Origin: Methylolobus aquaticus
GTDB lineage: Bacteria > Pseudomonadota > Gammaproteobacteria > Methylococcales > Methylococcaceae
Length of the DNA stretch: 64,000 nucleotides
Direction: 5' to 3'
Assembly (NCBI GenBank): GCA_004168015.1
Contig: SEYW01000004.1
Span: 62,001-126,000 of the forward strand
Positions within the stretch are counted from its first letter, which is position 1. Each line of letters begins with the position of its first letter. A model generated the notes under the pieces. It saw nothing but the letters and a program-made list of their open reading frames with translations, made no database searches and was not told where the DNA came from. The position numbers and the translations under genes are program-made. Below, one piece after another: positions 17,222 to 26,118 of the stretch.

Positions 17222-18475
17222 ATGAGCGCACCATCGACATCGTCCGAGACTTCGTCACGCCCCTTGTGGATCTACAAGGCCATCGCCGACGGTTATCCGA
17301 CCTACCGGGCCGACATCGCCGTACTATTCGGCAAGGCTTTGCCTTCCTTTGGGATTCATAGCCATTTGGTGGCCCAGTTGGCGCCCGGTGCCGATGCCGG
17401 GAATCTTCCGGAATGGCCCGGCGGCACCCTCGAGGTCCTGCCGCGCTACGAGAGCCGTATCCGCAGCCAGCTGGCTGCGTTCTTCGGGGCGACTCGCAGC
17501 CTCTTGCGGCTGCGCAAGGGCCGCTATGATGCGATTCAGGTCCGCGATCAGGTCTTCGTCGCGTTGACCGGCCTCGTCGTTGCGCGTCGACTCGGCATCC
17601 CCTTTTTCTACTGGATGTCGTTTCCGTTGTATGAGGCCGCCCAGCGGACCGCGGCGGATCTGGGGTTGAAGCTTGGCCTGGTGCGATTCCTGTTTCTCTG
17701 GGCACGTGGCCGGTTGGGCGCTTGGCTGCTGTACCGTGTGGTGCTGCCGCGGAGCGACTTCGTTTTCGTGCAGAGCGATCGGATGCGCGAGGATGTGGCC
17801 CGCCTGGGTGTCGATCCGGAAAAAATGATGCCGGTGCCCATGGGGATCGACCCGGAGCGGTTTGCGCGCCCCGCCGCCGTACCCATCGATTGGACACGCC
17901 TGGCCGGTAAACGGGTCATCGCCTATCTCGGTACCTGTGACCGGTTGCGTCGGATCGATTTCCTGTTTGAGGTGTTGGCCGAGGTGCGAACGCGGTTTCC
18001 CGACGCGATGCTGCTGATCGTCGGCGATGCGCCGGAGGAGGAGGATCAGCGCTGGCTGAGGCAGCGCGCGGTCGATATCGGAGTCGCTGACGACGTCATG
18101 ATTACCGGTTGGGTCAGCCCTGCGGAGGGGCAGTCCTGGATGGCGACGGCCGAGGTTGCGGTGTCGATCTTCGCGCCCGATCCGCTGCTCGATTCCTGTT
18201 CACCCACCAAGCTGGTCGAATACCTGGCCATGGGAAAGGCGGTGGTCGCCAACGATCAGCCGGACCAGTCGGTTGTCGTCAACGAGAGCGAGGCCGGGTT
18301 CTGCGTGCCGTTCGAGGTCGAGCCGTTCGCGAGCGCCGTGGTGCGGCTGCTGTCCGATCCCGCCGCGGCCGCGGAGATGGCGGTACGTGGACCCGATTAC
18401 GTGCGCCGCCGGCGGAGTTATCCGATTCTCGCCGAGCAGGTGGCCGCGGCGTACCGGCGCTGGATCCGCGGCTAA
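17222..18475 (+). CDS. Glycosyltransferase family 4-like protein
   Basis: About 417 residues, GT-B fold. The N-terminal half has the acceptor-side Rossmann pattern (WIYKAIADGYPTYRADI). The C-terminal half has the donor-binding features of group-1 transferases: KRVIAYLGTCDRLRRIDFLFEVLAEV, then LLIVGDAPEEED, and the acidic-loop region SCSPTKLVEYLAMGKAVVAND. It would transfer a sugar from a nucleotide donor; acceptor and product are unknown. The ATG at 17222 is chosen over the in-frame ATG at 17198 because family proteins start close to the first beta strand. There is no nearby polysaccharide cluster. Confidence 0.85.
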   Translation: MSAPSTSSETSSRPLWIYKAIADGYPTYRADIAVLFGKALPSFGIHSHLVAQLAPGADAGNLPEWPGGTLEVLPRYESRIRSQLAAFFGATRSLLRLRKGRYDAIQVRDQVFVALTGLVVARRLGIPFFYWMSFPLYEAAQRTAADLGLKLGLVRFLFLWARGRLGAWLLYRVVLPRSDFVFVQSDRMREDVARLGVDPEKMMPVPMGIDPERFARPAAVPIDWTRLAGKRVIAYLGTCDRLRRIDFLFEVLAEVRTRFPDAMLLIVGDAPEEEDQRWLRQRAVDIGVADDVMITGWVSPAEGQSWMATAEVAVSIFAPDPLLDSCSPTKLVEYLAMGKAVVANDQPDQSVVVNESEAGFCVPFEVEPFASAVVRLLSDPAAAAEMAVRGPDYVRRRRSYPILAEQVAAAYRRWIRG

Positions 18476-18687
18476 CCGCGGACTCGCGCGATCGCTTCCG
18501 GGGGTGGGCGGCAGATCGTTCGGGACGCTGGATGGCGTTCGGGTGTTCGCGCCGACCAAGGTTTCCTTCCAAATGAGATTGGTTTACAATAAGCGTGCGA
18601 GCGGCCGGTATCCCGGCGGTTGCCGCGACCCAGGTCATCGACGCCGTTGCAGCGCACCGCGCTGGCCGCGTTGGTGCAGGTACAGGG

Positions 18688-19518
18688 ATGCGCCCTCCAG
18701 AGAACTCAGTTTTGCCTCCCCCCGAACGTGAATTTAACCGATTAGCCGGCGGTTACGCGCTGGCGCTGCTGCTGGTCACAGGACTCCACGCCTGGGGGTG
18801 GTGGTGGAGTCGCCATCGGCCCATGGACGAGGTAACGCCGGCGATCGTGCCGCAGATGGTTGACGTCGAGTTGGTCGCGGAGCGTCCGGCTGAGGCGTCT
18901 CCGGCGCCATCGGCGCCGGCCACCGACGAGCCAAAGCCGCGCAAGCCGGAGCCGAAGCCGGTTGCCAAACCGATTCCGAAGCCGCAACCGAAGAAGCTCG
19001 AAACACCGCAGAAAAAGGTCGAGACCGCGCCGCCGAAGGTCAAGCCCACGAAGCCAGCGGCATCAGCCGAAACGGATGATCTGGCGCAGCGTCTGAAGCA
19101 ACTGCGCGAATCCCTGGGCAACGATGCGGCGTCGCACAAGGACAGCGCTCCGAGCGCTGCGGCCCGTTCGGCGGCCAAGCCCGCCGCCGGCGGCGGTGCG
19201 CGCAGTGCGGAGAAGGCTGCCACTGGCGCGGGGGGCGAAAAGACCACCACCGCCCGGGCCGATCATCTGCACAATCCGAGACCGCCGTACCCGGCCGTCG
19301 CGCGAGCGCGGAACTGGGAAGGCGTGTCGCGCCTGCGCGTCTATGTGCTGCCGAACGGTTCGGCCGGGCAGGTGCAGTTGGCCGGCAGCAGTGGCCACGA
19401 TGTGCTCGACGATGCGGCGGTGGCCGCCGTGCGGGGCTGGCGGTTCGTGCCGGCCAAGCGCGGTGACCAGGCGATTGCCAGTTGGGTGCAGTTTCCGATC
19501 GTATGGAAGTTGAAGTGA
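18688..19518 (+). CDS. tonB: TonB energy-transducing protein
   Basis: A 276-residue TonB. ATG at 18688 gives a short cytoplasmic start, a transmembrane anchor (YALALLLVTGLHAWGWWW), a Pro/Lys-rich spacer (repeats like KPEPKPVAKPIPKPQPKK), a low-complexity Ala/Ser region and the C-terminal TonB domain (HNPRPPYPAVARARNWEGV, then VRGWRFVPAKRG). It links the proton motive force at the inner membrane to outer-membrane receptors. It is the first gene of a tonB-exbB-exbD operon, with 28 bases to exbB. The receptor at 10748-13165 is a plausible client. Upstream, TACAAT near 18588 could be a -10 box. Confidence 0.93.
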   Translation: MRPPENSVLPPPEREFNRLAGGYALALLLVTGLHAWGWWWSRHRPMDEVTPAIVPQMVDVELVAERPAEASPAPSAPATDEPKPRKPEPKPVAKPIPKPQPKKLETPQKKVETAPPKVKPTKPAASAETDDLAQRLKQLRESLGNDAASHKDSAPSAAARSAAKPAAGGGARSAEKAATGAGGEKTTTARADHLHNPRPPYPAVARARNWEGVSRLRVYVLPNGSAGQVQLAGSSGHDVLDDAAVAAVRGWRFVPAKRGDQAIASWVQFPIVWKLK

Positions 19519-19546
19519 CCGGCCTTGACGCCGGCTTAGGAGAGTC

Positions 19547-20212
19547 ATGTTGTCCCTCGAGTATTCACATACGCTGATCATCAACGCCACGCTGTGGATC
19601 CTGATCGTCTTTTCGATCGCGACCTGGACCATCATCGTGTTCAAGTCGTGGCAGTTCTGGCGGCTCAGGGCCAGCAATGGCGCGTTCCAGACCGCCTTCT
19701 GGCAGGCGCCCGACCTGACTGCGGCCGAGCGGCTCAGCGGGCAATGTGGGGGTTCGCTCGCACGGCTGGCGCAAGCGGGCTTCGCGCGGCTGGCTTCGCT
19801 GCGGCAGCCCGGTCGCAAGGCTCTGGAAGACCGCGGCGAACCCGACGCCTTGCTGGAGCGGGCTTTGAAGCAGCAAATGGTCAGGGAGGTCCGGCTGATG
19901 GAGAGCGGCCTGACCGTGCTCGCCAGCATCGGGAGTACCGCGCCGTTCGTCGGTCTATTCGGGACCGTATGGGGCATCATGCGGGCGCTGCAGGATATCA
20001 GCAAGGCGGGGTCTGCCAGTCTCGACGTCGTTGCTGGTCCGATCGGCGAGGCACTGATAGCCACGGCGATCGGTATTGCCGTTGCGGTGCCGGCGGTGCT
20101 GGCTTACAACTTTTTCCTCCGGCGCGGGAAGGTCAACCGGGCGGTGCTCGAACATTTCGCCGACGACTTGTTGCGACTCACAGCCAACGGCCATTCGGGT
20201 GGGGGTGCCTGA
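19547..20212 (+). CDS. exbB: ExbB proton channel subunit
   Basis: A 221-residue MotA/TolQ/ExbB protein with AGGAG just upstream of the ATG. Three transmembrane segments are visible: about 10-32 (TLIINATLWILIVFSIATWTII is only part of it), about 128-150 (STAPFVGLFGTVWGIM) and about 165-190 (IGEALIATAIGIAVAVPAVLA). The GLFGTVWGIM motif and the polar TAIGIAVAVPA helix are signatures of the family. It forms the proton channel with ExbD that powers TonB. Its stop precedes the exbD ATG by one base. Confidence 0.95.
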   Translation: MLSLEYSHTLIINATLWILIVFSIATWTIIVFKSWQFWRLRASNGAFQTAFWQAPDLTAAERLSGQCGGSLARLAQAGFARLASLRQPGRKALEDRGEPDALLERALKQQMVREVRLMESGLTVLASIGSTAPFVGLFGTVWGIMRALQDISKAGSASLDVVAGPIGEALIATAIGIAVAVPAVLAYNFFLRRGKVNRAVLEHFADDLLRLTANGHSGGGA

Positions 20213-20213
20213 C

Positions 20214-20624
20214 ATGGCGATGAAGCTCGGCAGCGACGAGTCGGAGGCGATGAGCGAGATCAATGTCACGCCGCTGGTCGATGTGATGTTGGTGTTGCTG
20301 GTCGTCTTTCTGGTGACCGCGCCCTTGCTGACGCAGACGGTCGGCGTGAACCTGCCGAAGACGGCGGCAGTGGCGCCGAACAACGAGCCGAAAACGATCA
20401 ACATCGGCGTCGACTCAGAGGGCAAGATTACCCTCGACCAAGGTCCGATCGCCGACCCGGCGCAACTGGAGGAGAGTCTGCGCGCTGCGGTCGCACAGAA
20501 CCCGGAGGCCCATTTCCATCTGCATGCCGATCAGGCCGCCAGCTATGGACACGTGGCGAAAGTCATGGCAGCCACTCAACGCGCCGGCATTACGAAACTC
20601 GCCTTCGTGACAACGCAAGAATGA
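20214..20624 (+). CDS. exbD: ExbD proton channel subunit
   Basis: A 136-residue ExbD/TolR protein. The transmembrane helix carries the essential Asp in SEINVTPLVDVMLVLLVVFLV. A periplasmic domain follows, ending VMAATQRAGITKLAFVT. It acts with ExbB and TonB. The ATG at 20214 follows the exbB stop by one base; a second ATG six bases on (20220) is equally possible. Confidence 0.95.
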   Translation: MAMKLGSDESEAMSEINVTPLVDVMLVLLVVFLVTAPLLTQTVGVNLPKTAAVAPNNEPKTINIGVDSEGKITLDQGPIADPAQLEESLRAAVAQNPEAHFHLHADQAASYGHVAKVMAATQRAGITKLAFVTTQE

Positions 20625-20781
20625 CGGAGCGCTGCGTTAGTCGCCAGACCGATCGGTAGAGTTCGTGCGCATGGCGCACGCCATGAGATGTCTTGGGCGT
20701 GCGCCGTGCTCAGGAGATGCCTGACAAATAACAGGAGCCGCCGCCCCCACAACCCCGGTGGTGCGGGCAGTAGGCGCGCGG

Positions 20782-21633
20782 CTACAGCACCGCCTTACGC
20801 GGCCGCTCGGGCGGTACGGGATGCGTCAGTTTGCCGTAGCGGGACAGGATTTTTTGCACGTAAGCCTGCGTCTCCGCATACGGCGGCACGCCCTTGTAGC
20901 GTTCGACGCTGTGTTCGCCCGCATTGTAGGCGGCCAATACCCATTCGACCTTGCCGGAAAAATGCCGTATCAGCCAGTGCAGGTAGGCCGCTCCGCCGCG
21001 AATGTTCTCGGCGGGATCCCATGCGTTCTTGACGCCGAAGCGCTGCGCCGTTGCGGGGATCAGTTGCATCAAACCCTGCGCATTCTTCGGTGACAAGGCA
21101 CCCGGATTGAAGCCGGACTCGGCTTGCATGACGGCCAGCACCAACTGTGGATCAATCGCGTAAGGGGCCGCGATCTGCTGCACCAGCAACTCGAGTTGCT
21201 TGTTCGATGGCCGGATCACGTGAGGTGTACCGAAACGGATAGAGGCCGTCACCGTGGGCGGAACGACCGGGCGGCAGCCCGGATCACTTTCGAGAGCGAC
21301 GCTACGCAGCCGGAAAGCCATGCGCTCGCCATAGCGATCGCCCAGCTGCCGCGCCTGCTCGAACCAGTTTCGCGCCCGTCCCGGATGCCGCATTACGCCC
21401 TGGCCGTTCAGATAGAGCCAGCCGAGGTTCAGGGCCGACTCCGGGTCGCCGGCCAAGGCGGCCTTGCAGTAGTGCTGATAGGCCTTTCGGTAGTCCTGCG
21501 GCACGCCGTTGCCCTGTTGAAAGCGTTGCGCTTCCCGGCGCCAGTGCGCCGCATCGCTGGTGGGGCTGGCGGCCAGGGCCGGAAGTGCGGGGGTGGCCAG
21601 CAGGCCGGCGAGCAGCAGCATTTTGTGGATCAT
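20782..21633 (-). CDS. Lytic transglycosylase with Sel1-like repeats
   Basis: A 283-residue secreted lytic transglycosylase. The ATG at 21633 with GAGAGGG upstream gives a signal peptide (MLLLAGLLATPALPALA). Residues 25-100 hold Sel1-like repeats (YCKAALAGDPESALNLGWLYLNGQG). The C-terminal SLT domain has the catalytic Glu in VMQAESGFNPGALSPKNAQGL and the downstream AYNAGEHSVERY. It cleaves peptidoglycan to 1,6-anhydromuramic products in the periplasm. The in-frame frame extension to 21723 adds an improbable N-terminus. Confidence 0.92.
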   Translation of the reverse strand: MIHKMLLLAGLLATPALPALAASPTSDAAHWRREAQRFQQGNGVPQDYRKAYQHYCKAALAGDPESALNLGWLYLNGQGVMRHPGRARNWFEQARQLGDRYGERMAFRLRSVALESDPGCRPVVPPTVTASIRFGTPHVIRPSNKQLELLVQQIAAPYAIDPQLVLAVMQAESGFNPGALSPKNAQGLMQLIPATAQRFGVKNAWDPAENIRGGAAYLHWLIRHFSGKVEWVLAAYNAGEHSVERYKGVPPYAETQAYVQKILSRYGKLTHPVPPERPRKAVL

Positions 21634-21845
21634 CGTCCCTCTCGGCCTAAACAACACTAACCGTAAGCTTATAAGCAAAAAGCGGTCCCGGCACAAATCG
21701 CCTTCAAGTGTAAGCAACGTCAACGCGTTTGTGTCCTGGCGCTTGCAGGATCAATGGGTTGCTGGGGGCACGAGCGCGCGCTGGCCGGTATCTCAACGTC
21801 AAGGGCGCTTTACAGTGGCGACGACGGTGCTCGGTCCGGTGAGTG

Positions 21846-22673
21846 TTACCAGCGCGCCCAGATTGGCACTAGATCCGGCGGCAGCGCCGGCAGACGTCCC
21901 AGCTTCAGCCAGCAGTGTTCGTTGCTGTGGAAATCGGACCCGGCCGAGGCCAGGAGCCCGAACCGCCGGGCGAGTTCCGCATTGGTCTTGATATCCGGGG
22001 CGTGGCCGGTGCCGGCCACGACCTCAATGCCTGTGCCCCCTGCCTCCTTGAAATGCGCTGCCAATTCGCGGCGGGCCGTCGCGGAGAGCTTGTAGCGCTG
22101 AGGGTGGGCCAGGATTGCCTGACCGCCGGCGCGGTTGATCCAGTCGACGGCATCGGCGAGATCCGGCCAGCAGGTCGCCACATACCCGGGCTTGCCGGGT
22201 GTCAGGAAACGCTCGAAGACGGCCTTGACGGTCTTTGCGCGTCCGCTCTGGACAATGTGCTGGGCGAAATGGGTCCGCGTGATCATGCCATCGCCGGCGA
22301 GTTTGCGCGTCGCCTCCAGTGCATTGGGAAAGCCGCCCCGTTCAAGTGCTTCGGCGATCCGTTCGGCCCGCTGCGTCCGTGTGTCGCGCAGGGCCCCCAG
22401 CGCAGCCGCCAGGCCTTCGTGGTCCGGGTCGATGTGCACGCCCACGACATGTACCGAATGCCCGCGCCACTGGGTCGAGACCTCGACTGCCGGGATCAGT
22501 TCCAGGCCATGCTCCGCGGCGGCTGCAGCCGCCTCAGGCAGGCCCTGAGTCGTATCGTGATCGGTCAGCGCGAGGCGGGAGATTCCGGCGGCGGCGGCCT
22601 GGGCTACCAGTGCCCGCGGCGCGAGCGTCCCGTCAGACGCGGTGGAGTGGCTGTGTAGGTCGAATTCCGGCAT
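21846..22673 (-). CDS. rnm: PHP-domain phosphatase/nuclease (YciV/RNase AM type)
   Basis: A 275-residue PHP-domain protein. Metal-binding motifs are DLHSHSTASDG at the N-terminus, ALTDHDTT near residue 37, AVEVSTQWRG near 65, AILAHPQRY and a C-terminal SDFHSNEHCW. Proteins of this group (E. coli YciV, Rnm/RNase AM) hydrolyse 3',5'-nucleotide bisphosphates and trim 5' ends of rRNA precursors. The gene lies three bases after the ABC exporter on the same strand. The symbol is assigned by family resemblance. Confidence 0.85.
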   Translation of the reverse strand: MPEFDLHSHSTASDGTLAPRALVAQAAAAGISRLALTDHDTTQGLPEAAAAAAEHGLELIPAVEVSTQWRGHSVHVVGVHIDPDHEGLAAALGALRDTRTQRAERIAEALERGGFPNALEATRKLAGDGMITRTHFAQHIVQSGRAKTVKAVFERFLTPGKPGYVATCWPDLADAVDWINRAGGQAILAHPQRYKLSATARRELAAHFKEAGGTGIEVVAGTGHAPDIKTNAELARRFGLLASAGSDFHSNEHCWLKLGRLPALPPDLVPIWARW

Positions 22674-22676
22674 GGT

Positions 22677-24542
22677 TCAGTCGGGTGCGCGCTGCGCTAT
22701 GGCGTGGGCTGTTGCAGGGCGTCTGGTGGCAAGATCATCGCGATAGAGCCTCGCATACAATCCCTGTCGCGCCAACAACTGCTCATGGCTGCCTTGCTCG
22801 ATGATCTGACCGTCCTCGAAGACCACCACGCGTGACGCCTGGCGGATCGCGCTGAGTCGGTGGGCGACGATCAAGGTCGTCCGTCCACTCAGAAACGGCG
22901 CGAGGGCGGCATAAAGGCGGGCTTCCGTGTCGTGGTCGAGGGCGGAGGTGGCCTCGTCCAGGATGACGACCTGCGGTTCGGCGAGAATCATGCGCGCGAT
23001 AGCCAGACGTTGCCGCTGGCCACCCGAAAGTCGCATCCCGAAGCGTCCGAGCACGGTTTCGAGGCCTTGCGGAAAGTCCCGTGCGGTATCGCCGAGTTGG
23101 GCCATCGTCAAGGCGTCCCACAGCGCCGCGTCGGAGGCCGGACGGCCGAGCGTCAGATTGGCGCGCAGCGTATCGTTAAAGATGACCGGGTGCTGCAGCA
23201 CGGTCACGACATGTTCCCGCACCACGTCCATCCCGATCTGTTCCATCGGGACGCCATCGAATGCGATCGTGCCGCCGGTCGGTGGATACAGGCCGATCAG
23301 CACCTGGACCAGCGTGGACTTGCCGCCGCCGCTGGCGCCGACCACCGCCACATGTTCGCCGGGTTCGAGATGCAAGCTGATGCCGCGCAGGATTTCCTCC
23401 CCGCCAATCGGGTATTGGAAATGCAGTCGATCGACGGCGACTGCCACGGTCCGGCGATTCGCGAATGGGTTGTGGAGGTGGGGGTAGCGGGGTTCCGGCG
23501 CGAGTTCGAACAGCCGGTTGATGCGGTCCAGGGCGGCCCTGGCCCCGAAGAGCGCGTACTGAATACCGAGGATCTCCTGTACCGGCCCCATCATGAACCA
23601 CAGATAGCCGAAGACGGCGATCATCTTGCCGATACTGAGGTCAGAAAAGATCACCATCCCCATCGCCAGCGCGCGGAAAACGTCGAAGCCGAACAGGAAG
23701 ACCAGGGAACTCATCCGGCTGGCGGCATCGCTTTTCCATGCGTATGCCGCCGACGCGGTCTTCACGCGTCCCGCGGCCTCCGCCAGTTGCCCGAAGTAGT
23801 AGGCGTCGCGGTTGCTCGCGCGAATCTGATGAATCGCGTCGAGCGTCTCCGTCAGTGCGCCCTGAAACGCGCTGATCGCCGCGTTCTCACGCTTTTTGAG
23901 TTGTTTGACCCGCTTGCCGAGCACGCTGGTGAAGTAGATCACCGCGGGATTCAGCAGCAGGATGAACAGGGCCAGCGGCCAGTGCATCCACAGCAGTATC
24001 GCAGCGGTGCCGGTCAGCGAGCACACGGCAACGACGAAGCGGGACAATGTGCCGGCAACGAACGCGTCCAGGCTGTCCAGGTCGGTGACGAGCAGGGCTC
24101 CGACGGCGCCGCTACCCAGGCCCTCGTATTCCGCCATGGAAACCCGTTCCAGGCGGTCGATCAGTCTGCGCCGAATGCGGTAGATGATGTCCTTGCCGAT
24201 CCGGCTGAAATGGCGGCCCTGCCAGACTGCGAGCGCGGCGCTGATCAGGCGCAGCAGCAGCGTCGCGCCCATGATGACGCCGATGTACAGGATCGGGCCA
24301 TGCCAGTTCGAGGGAAATATCGCGTCCACCGTGCCGATTGCGACCCCGGGCTTGCCGAGTAGGACTTCATCGACCAGCAGCGGCATCAACAATGGGAGCG
24401 GTACGCTGACGGCGGCACCCGCCAGGGCGATCACGTGGGCTGCGATCAGGCGGCGCCGGTTCCTCAGTGCGATTCCGCGGATGTAAGCCCAGTCGATGCG
24501 GGAGGGCGTTGGCTCAGCTACTGGCGCGTCAGGTCTGGTCAA
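22677..24542 (-). CDS. ABC exporter, fused permease and ATPase (MsbA-like)
   Basis: A 621-residue half-transporter. Six membrane helices span about 30-330, followed by a nucleotide-binding domain with Walker A GASGGGKST (K408), signature LSGGQRQRLAIARM, Walker B VILDEATSALD (E530) and the H-loop VAHRLSAI. It would work as a homodimer to export a lipid, peptide or drug. The substrate is unknown, and it is not in an lpxK context, so I do not call it msbA. The stop lies three bases before the PHP gene start, so they are co-transcribed. Confidence 0.9.
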   Translation of the reverse strand: MTRPDAPVAEPTPSRIDWAYIRGIALRNRRRLIAAHVIALAGAAVSVPLPLLMPLLVDEVLLGKPGVAIGTVDAIFPSNWHGPILYIGVIMGATLLLRLISAALAVWQGRHFSRIGKDIIYRIRRRLIDRLERVSMAEYEGLGSGAVGALLVTDLDSLDAFVAGTLSRFVVAVCSLTGTAAILLWMHWPLALFILLLNPAVIYFTSVLGKRVKQLKKRENAAISAFQGALTETLDAIHQIRASNRDAYYFGQLAEAAGRVKTASAAYAWKSDAASRMSSLVFLFGFDVFRALAMGMVIFSDLSIGKMIAVFGYLWFMMGPVQEILGIQYALFGARAALDRINRLFELAPEPRYPHLHNPFANRRTVAVAVDRLHFQYPIGGEEILRGISLHLEPGEHVAVVGASGGGKSTLVQVLIGLYPPTGGTIAFDGVPMEQIGMDVVREHVVTVLQHPVIFNDTLRANLTLGRPASDAALWDALTMAQLGDTARDFPQGLETVLGRFGMRLSGGQRQRLAIARMILAEPQVVILDEATSALDHDTEARLYAALAPFLSGRTTLIVAHRLSAIRQASRVVVFEDGQIIEQGSHEQLLARQGLYARLYRDDLATRRPATAHAIAQRAPD

Positions 24543-24757
24543 AGCGGATTGCCGGGCCGTCGGGGGATAGGGGGCGATTCCATGACGTGGTCATCGCGTC
24601 CCCGGAGTCGGGGCGGCGTGCCACTGGGGCAGGCCCTCAAGCCTTCGGAGTCTATCACAGGCTTGTTCCGGGCCATGTCATCTCAGCCAGGCATGGCGCG
24701 CGCTTGGAGTCCGGTTTATGCTAATGAAATGTGTGCTGTTTCCTGCGAGAAGCGTGA

Positions 24758-25009
24758 ATGAGCAAGGTCAAGACGTATCAGGTGGAGTTGTCCAAGGAGC
24801 CGGGCGCCGTTATCGAAAAGGCCCGGAAGACCGCAAGCAGCAACGGTTTCGAATTTGCCGGCGACGAAACCGGGGGGCGGTTCGCCGGTAAAGGGCTGGA
24901 GGGGCGTTATCGCATCGAGGGCGCGCAGATGTCGATCATCATCGACAAGAAACCCCTGATTCTGCCATGGGGTCTCATCGAGTCCTCGATAAAGTCCTTT
25001 TTCGTGTGA
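24758..25009 (+). CDS. Small conserved protein of unknown function
   Basis: An 83-residue soluble protein with an alpha/beta pattern: an N-terminal strand, a helix (AVIEKARKTASSNGFEF), a beta sheet (GGRFAGKGLEGRYRI) and a C-terminal IIIDKKPLILPWGLIESSIKSFF. The layout is reminiscent of the small polyhydroxyalkanoic-acid-system-like proteins (helix, then sheet, then a KP-x(2)-P-W-x-h-E-x-x-I-x-x-F end), but I do not claim the assignment. It is divergent from the ABC exporter and 39 bases upstream of the YigZ-like gene. Confidence 0.75.
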   Translation: MSKVKTYQVELSKEPGAVIEKARKTASSNGFEFAGDETGGRFAGKGLEGRYRIEGAQMSIIIDKKPLILPWGLIESSIKSFFV

Positions 25010-25048
25010 TGGCGATGCGGAGTTTCCCGGTCGCAGCGGGAACCTGCC

Positions 25049-25651
25049 GTGAGCTACCTGACCCTAGCGGCGCCCGCTGAGCACCGCGACGACGTCAAGG
25101 GTTCGATTTTTCTCGCATTTGCCGCGCGGGCCGATGCGACGGAAGCGGCGCTGCAGTATCTGGGCGAGTTGGCGGCGCGTTACCCGGACGCTTCGCACCT
25201 GTGCTGGGCCTATCGTATCGGGCAGGGCTACCGCTTCTCAGATGCCGGCGAGCCCGGCGGTACGGCCGGGCAGCCAATTTACCGGGCGATCGAAGGGCAG
25301 GGACTGGACCATGTCGTGGTCGGGGTCGTGCGCTATTTCGGTGGCACGAAGCTCGGCGCTGGTGGACTGGTTCGGGCTTATGGCGGGGCCGCCGCGGAAG
25401 TGCTACGACAGGCGCCGAAGCACACCGAGTGGCCGCGGCGAGCCGTGGAGATCCACGTATCTTTCGCGCATCTGGGCAGCCTGTACCATCTGTTGGATGC
25501 CTTGGGTGCTCAAGAACGCCAGGAATCTTTCGACGCGGCGGGAGTGTGCCTGCGCGCCCGTGTCGCCGAAGATGACCTGGACCGGCTGGCCGAGGCCCTG
25601 CGCAGCGCGACGCGCGATGATTTCGAACTGACCGTGGCCGAACCGGCCTGA
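25049..25651 (+). CDS. YigZ/IMPACT family protein
   Basis: A 200-residue protein of the UPF0029/IMPACT family from a GTG start. Family signatures are [31 protein letters not shown] and [24 protein letters not shown] in the N-terminal domain, and a C-terminal ferredoxin-like domain. The biochemical role of bacterial YigZ is not established. The eukaryotic homologue IMPACT binds Gcn1. It lies between two small genes of unknown function on the same strand. Confidence 0.88.
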   Translation: MSYLTLAAPAEHRDDVKGSIFLAFAARADATEAALQYLGELAARYPDASHLCWAYRIGQGYRFSDAGEPGGTAGQPIYRAIEGQGLDHVVVGVVRYFGGTKLGAGGLVRAYGGAAAEVLRQAPKHTEWPRRAVEIHVSFAHLGSLYHLLDALGAQERQESFDAAGVCLRARVAEDDLDRLAEALRSATRDDFELTVAEPA

Positions 25652-25680
25652 GCCGAGAACTTCCCAAGGGAGATATTGCA

Positions 25681-26100
25681 ATGCGACCTGTCGTACGTTT
25701 CGCAGTCTTGCTGTGTTCACTGTGTGTCACCGGCTGTTCGATCTCATGGTCGATCAGTGAATCGTCCGAATCGCTGGGGTCGAGTTCAGAGTCGTCGAGT
25801 CCGAAGGACGGTGTGGGCAAGGCGAAGATCCCCTATCGGGATGACATCGCCAATATGACCCTTTCGGTGGTCGGTTCCAATTTCACATCCGCCAGCTACA
25901 TGGCGGCGTTGGGACGCATCGCGGGGCAGCGCGGCATCAGCGACTGGGCCAGCGAGAAGGCGACCTACTACGGCATCGGTCAGGGGCTGAAGAAGGCCGG
26001 TGTGGCCAAGGAGGCTATCGGCCGGCAGGCCTTCCTGACGGGGGTCCTGGGTTCGCGCTCGGAAGCCCGTTCATGGATCGAGAACGGCTATCGCTACTGA
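25681..26100 (+). CDS. Lipoprotein of unknown function
   Basis: A 139-residue protein with a lipoprotein signal (VLLCSLCVTGC, lipidated Cys 19). A Ser/Glu-rich spacer (SESSESLGSSSESSS) follows. The domain after it carries DDIANMTLSVVGSN, RIAGQRGISDWASEKATYYGIGQGLKKAGV, a pattern seen in other short proteobacterial lipoproteins annotated as hypothetical. Start ATG 25681 has GGGAG upstream. It probably faces the periplasm. No function known. Confidence 0.8.
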   Translation: MRPVVRFAVLLCSLCVTGCSISWSISESSESLGSSSESSSPKDGVGKAKIPYRDDIANMTLSVVGSNFTSASYMAALGRIAGQRGISDWASEKATYYGIGQGLKKAGVAKEAIGRQAFLTGVLGSRSEARSWIENGYRY

Positions 26101-26118
26101 GCGAATGTCCGCGACAGC

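Noticed and set aside
18570-18600. Possible Fur-like box before tonB
   Set aside because: The sequence does not match a Fur palindrome well enough; only a -10-like TACAAT is visible.
22860-24362. Long plus-strand frame opposite the ABC exporter
   Set aside because: Antisense shadow without family sequence; the exporter has Walker A, signature and Walker B on the minus strand.
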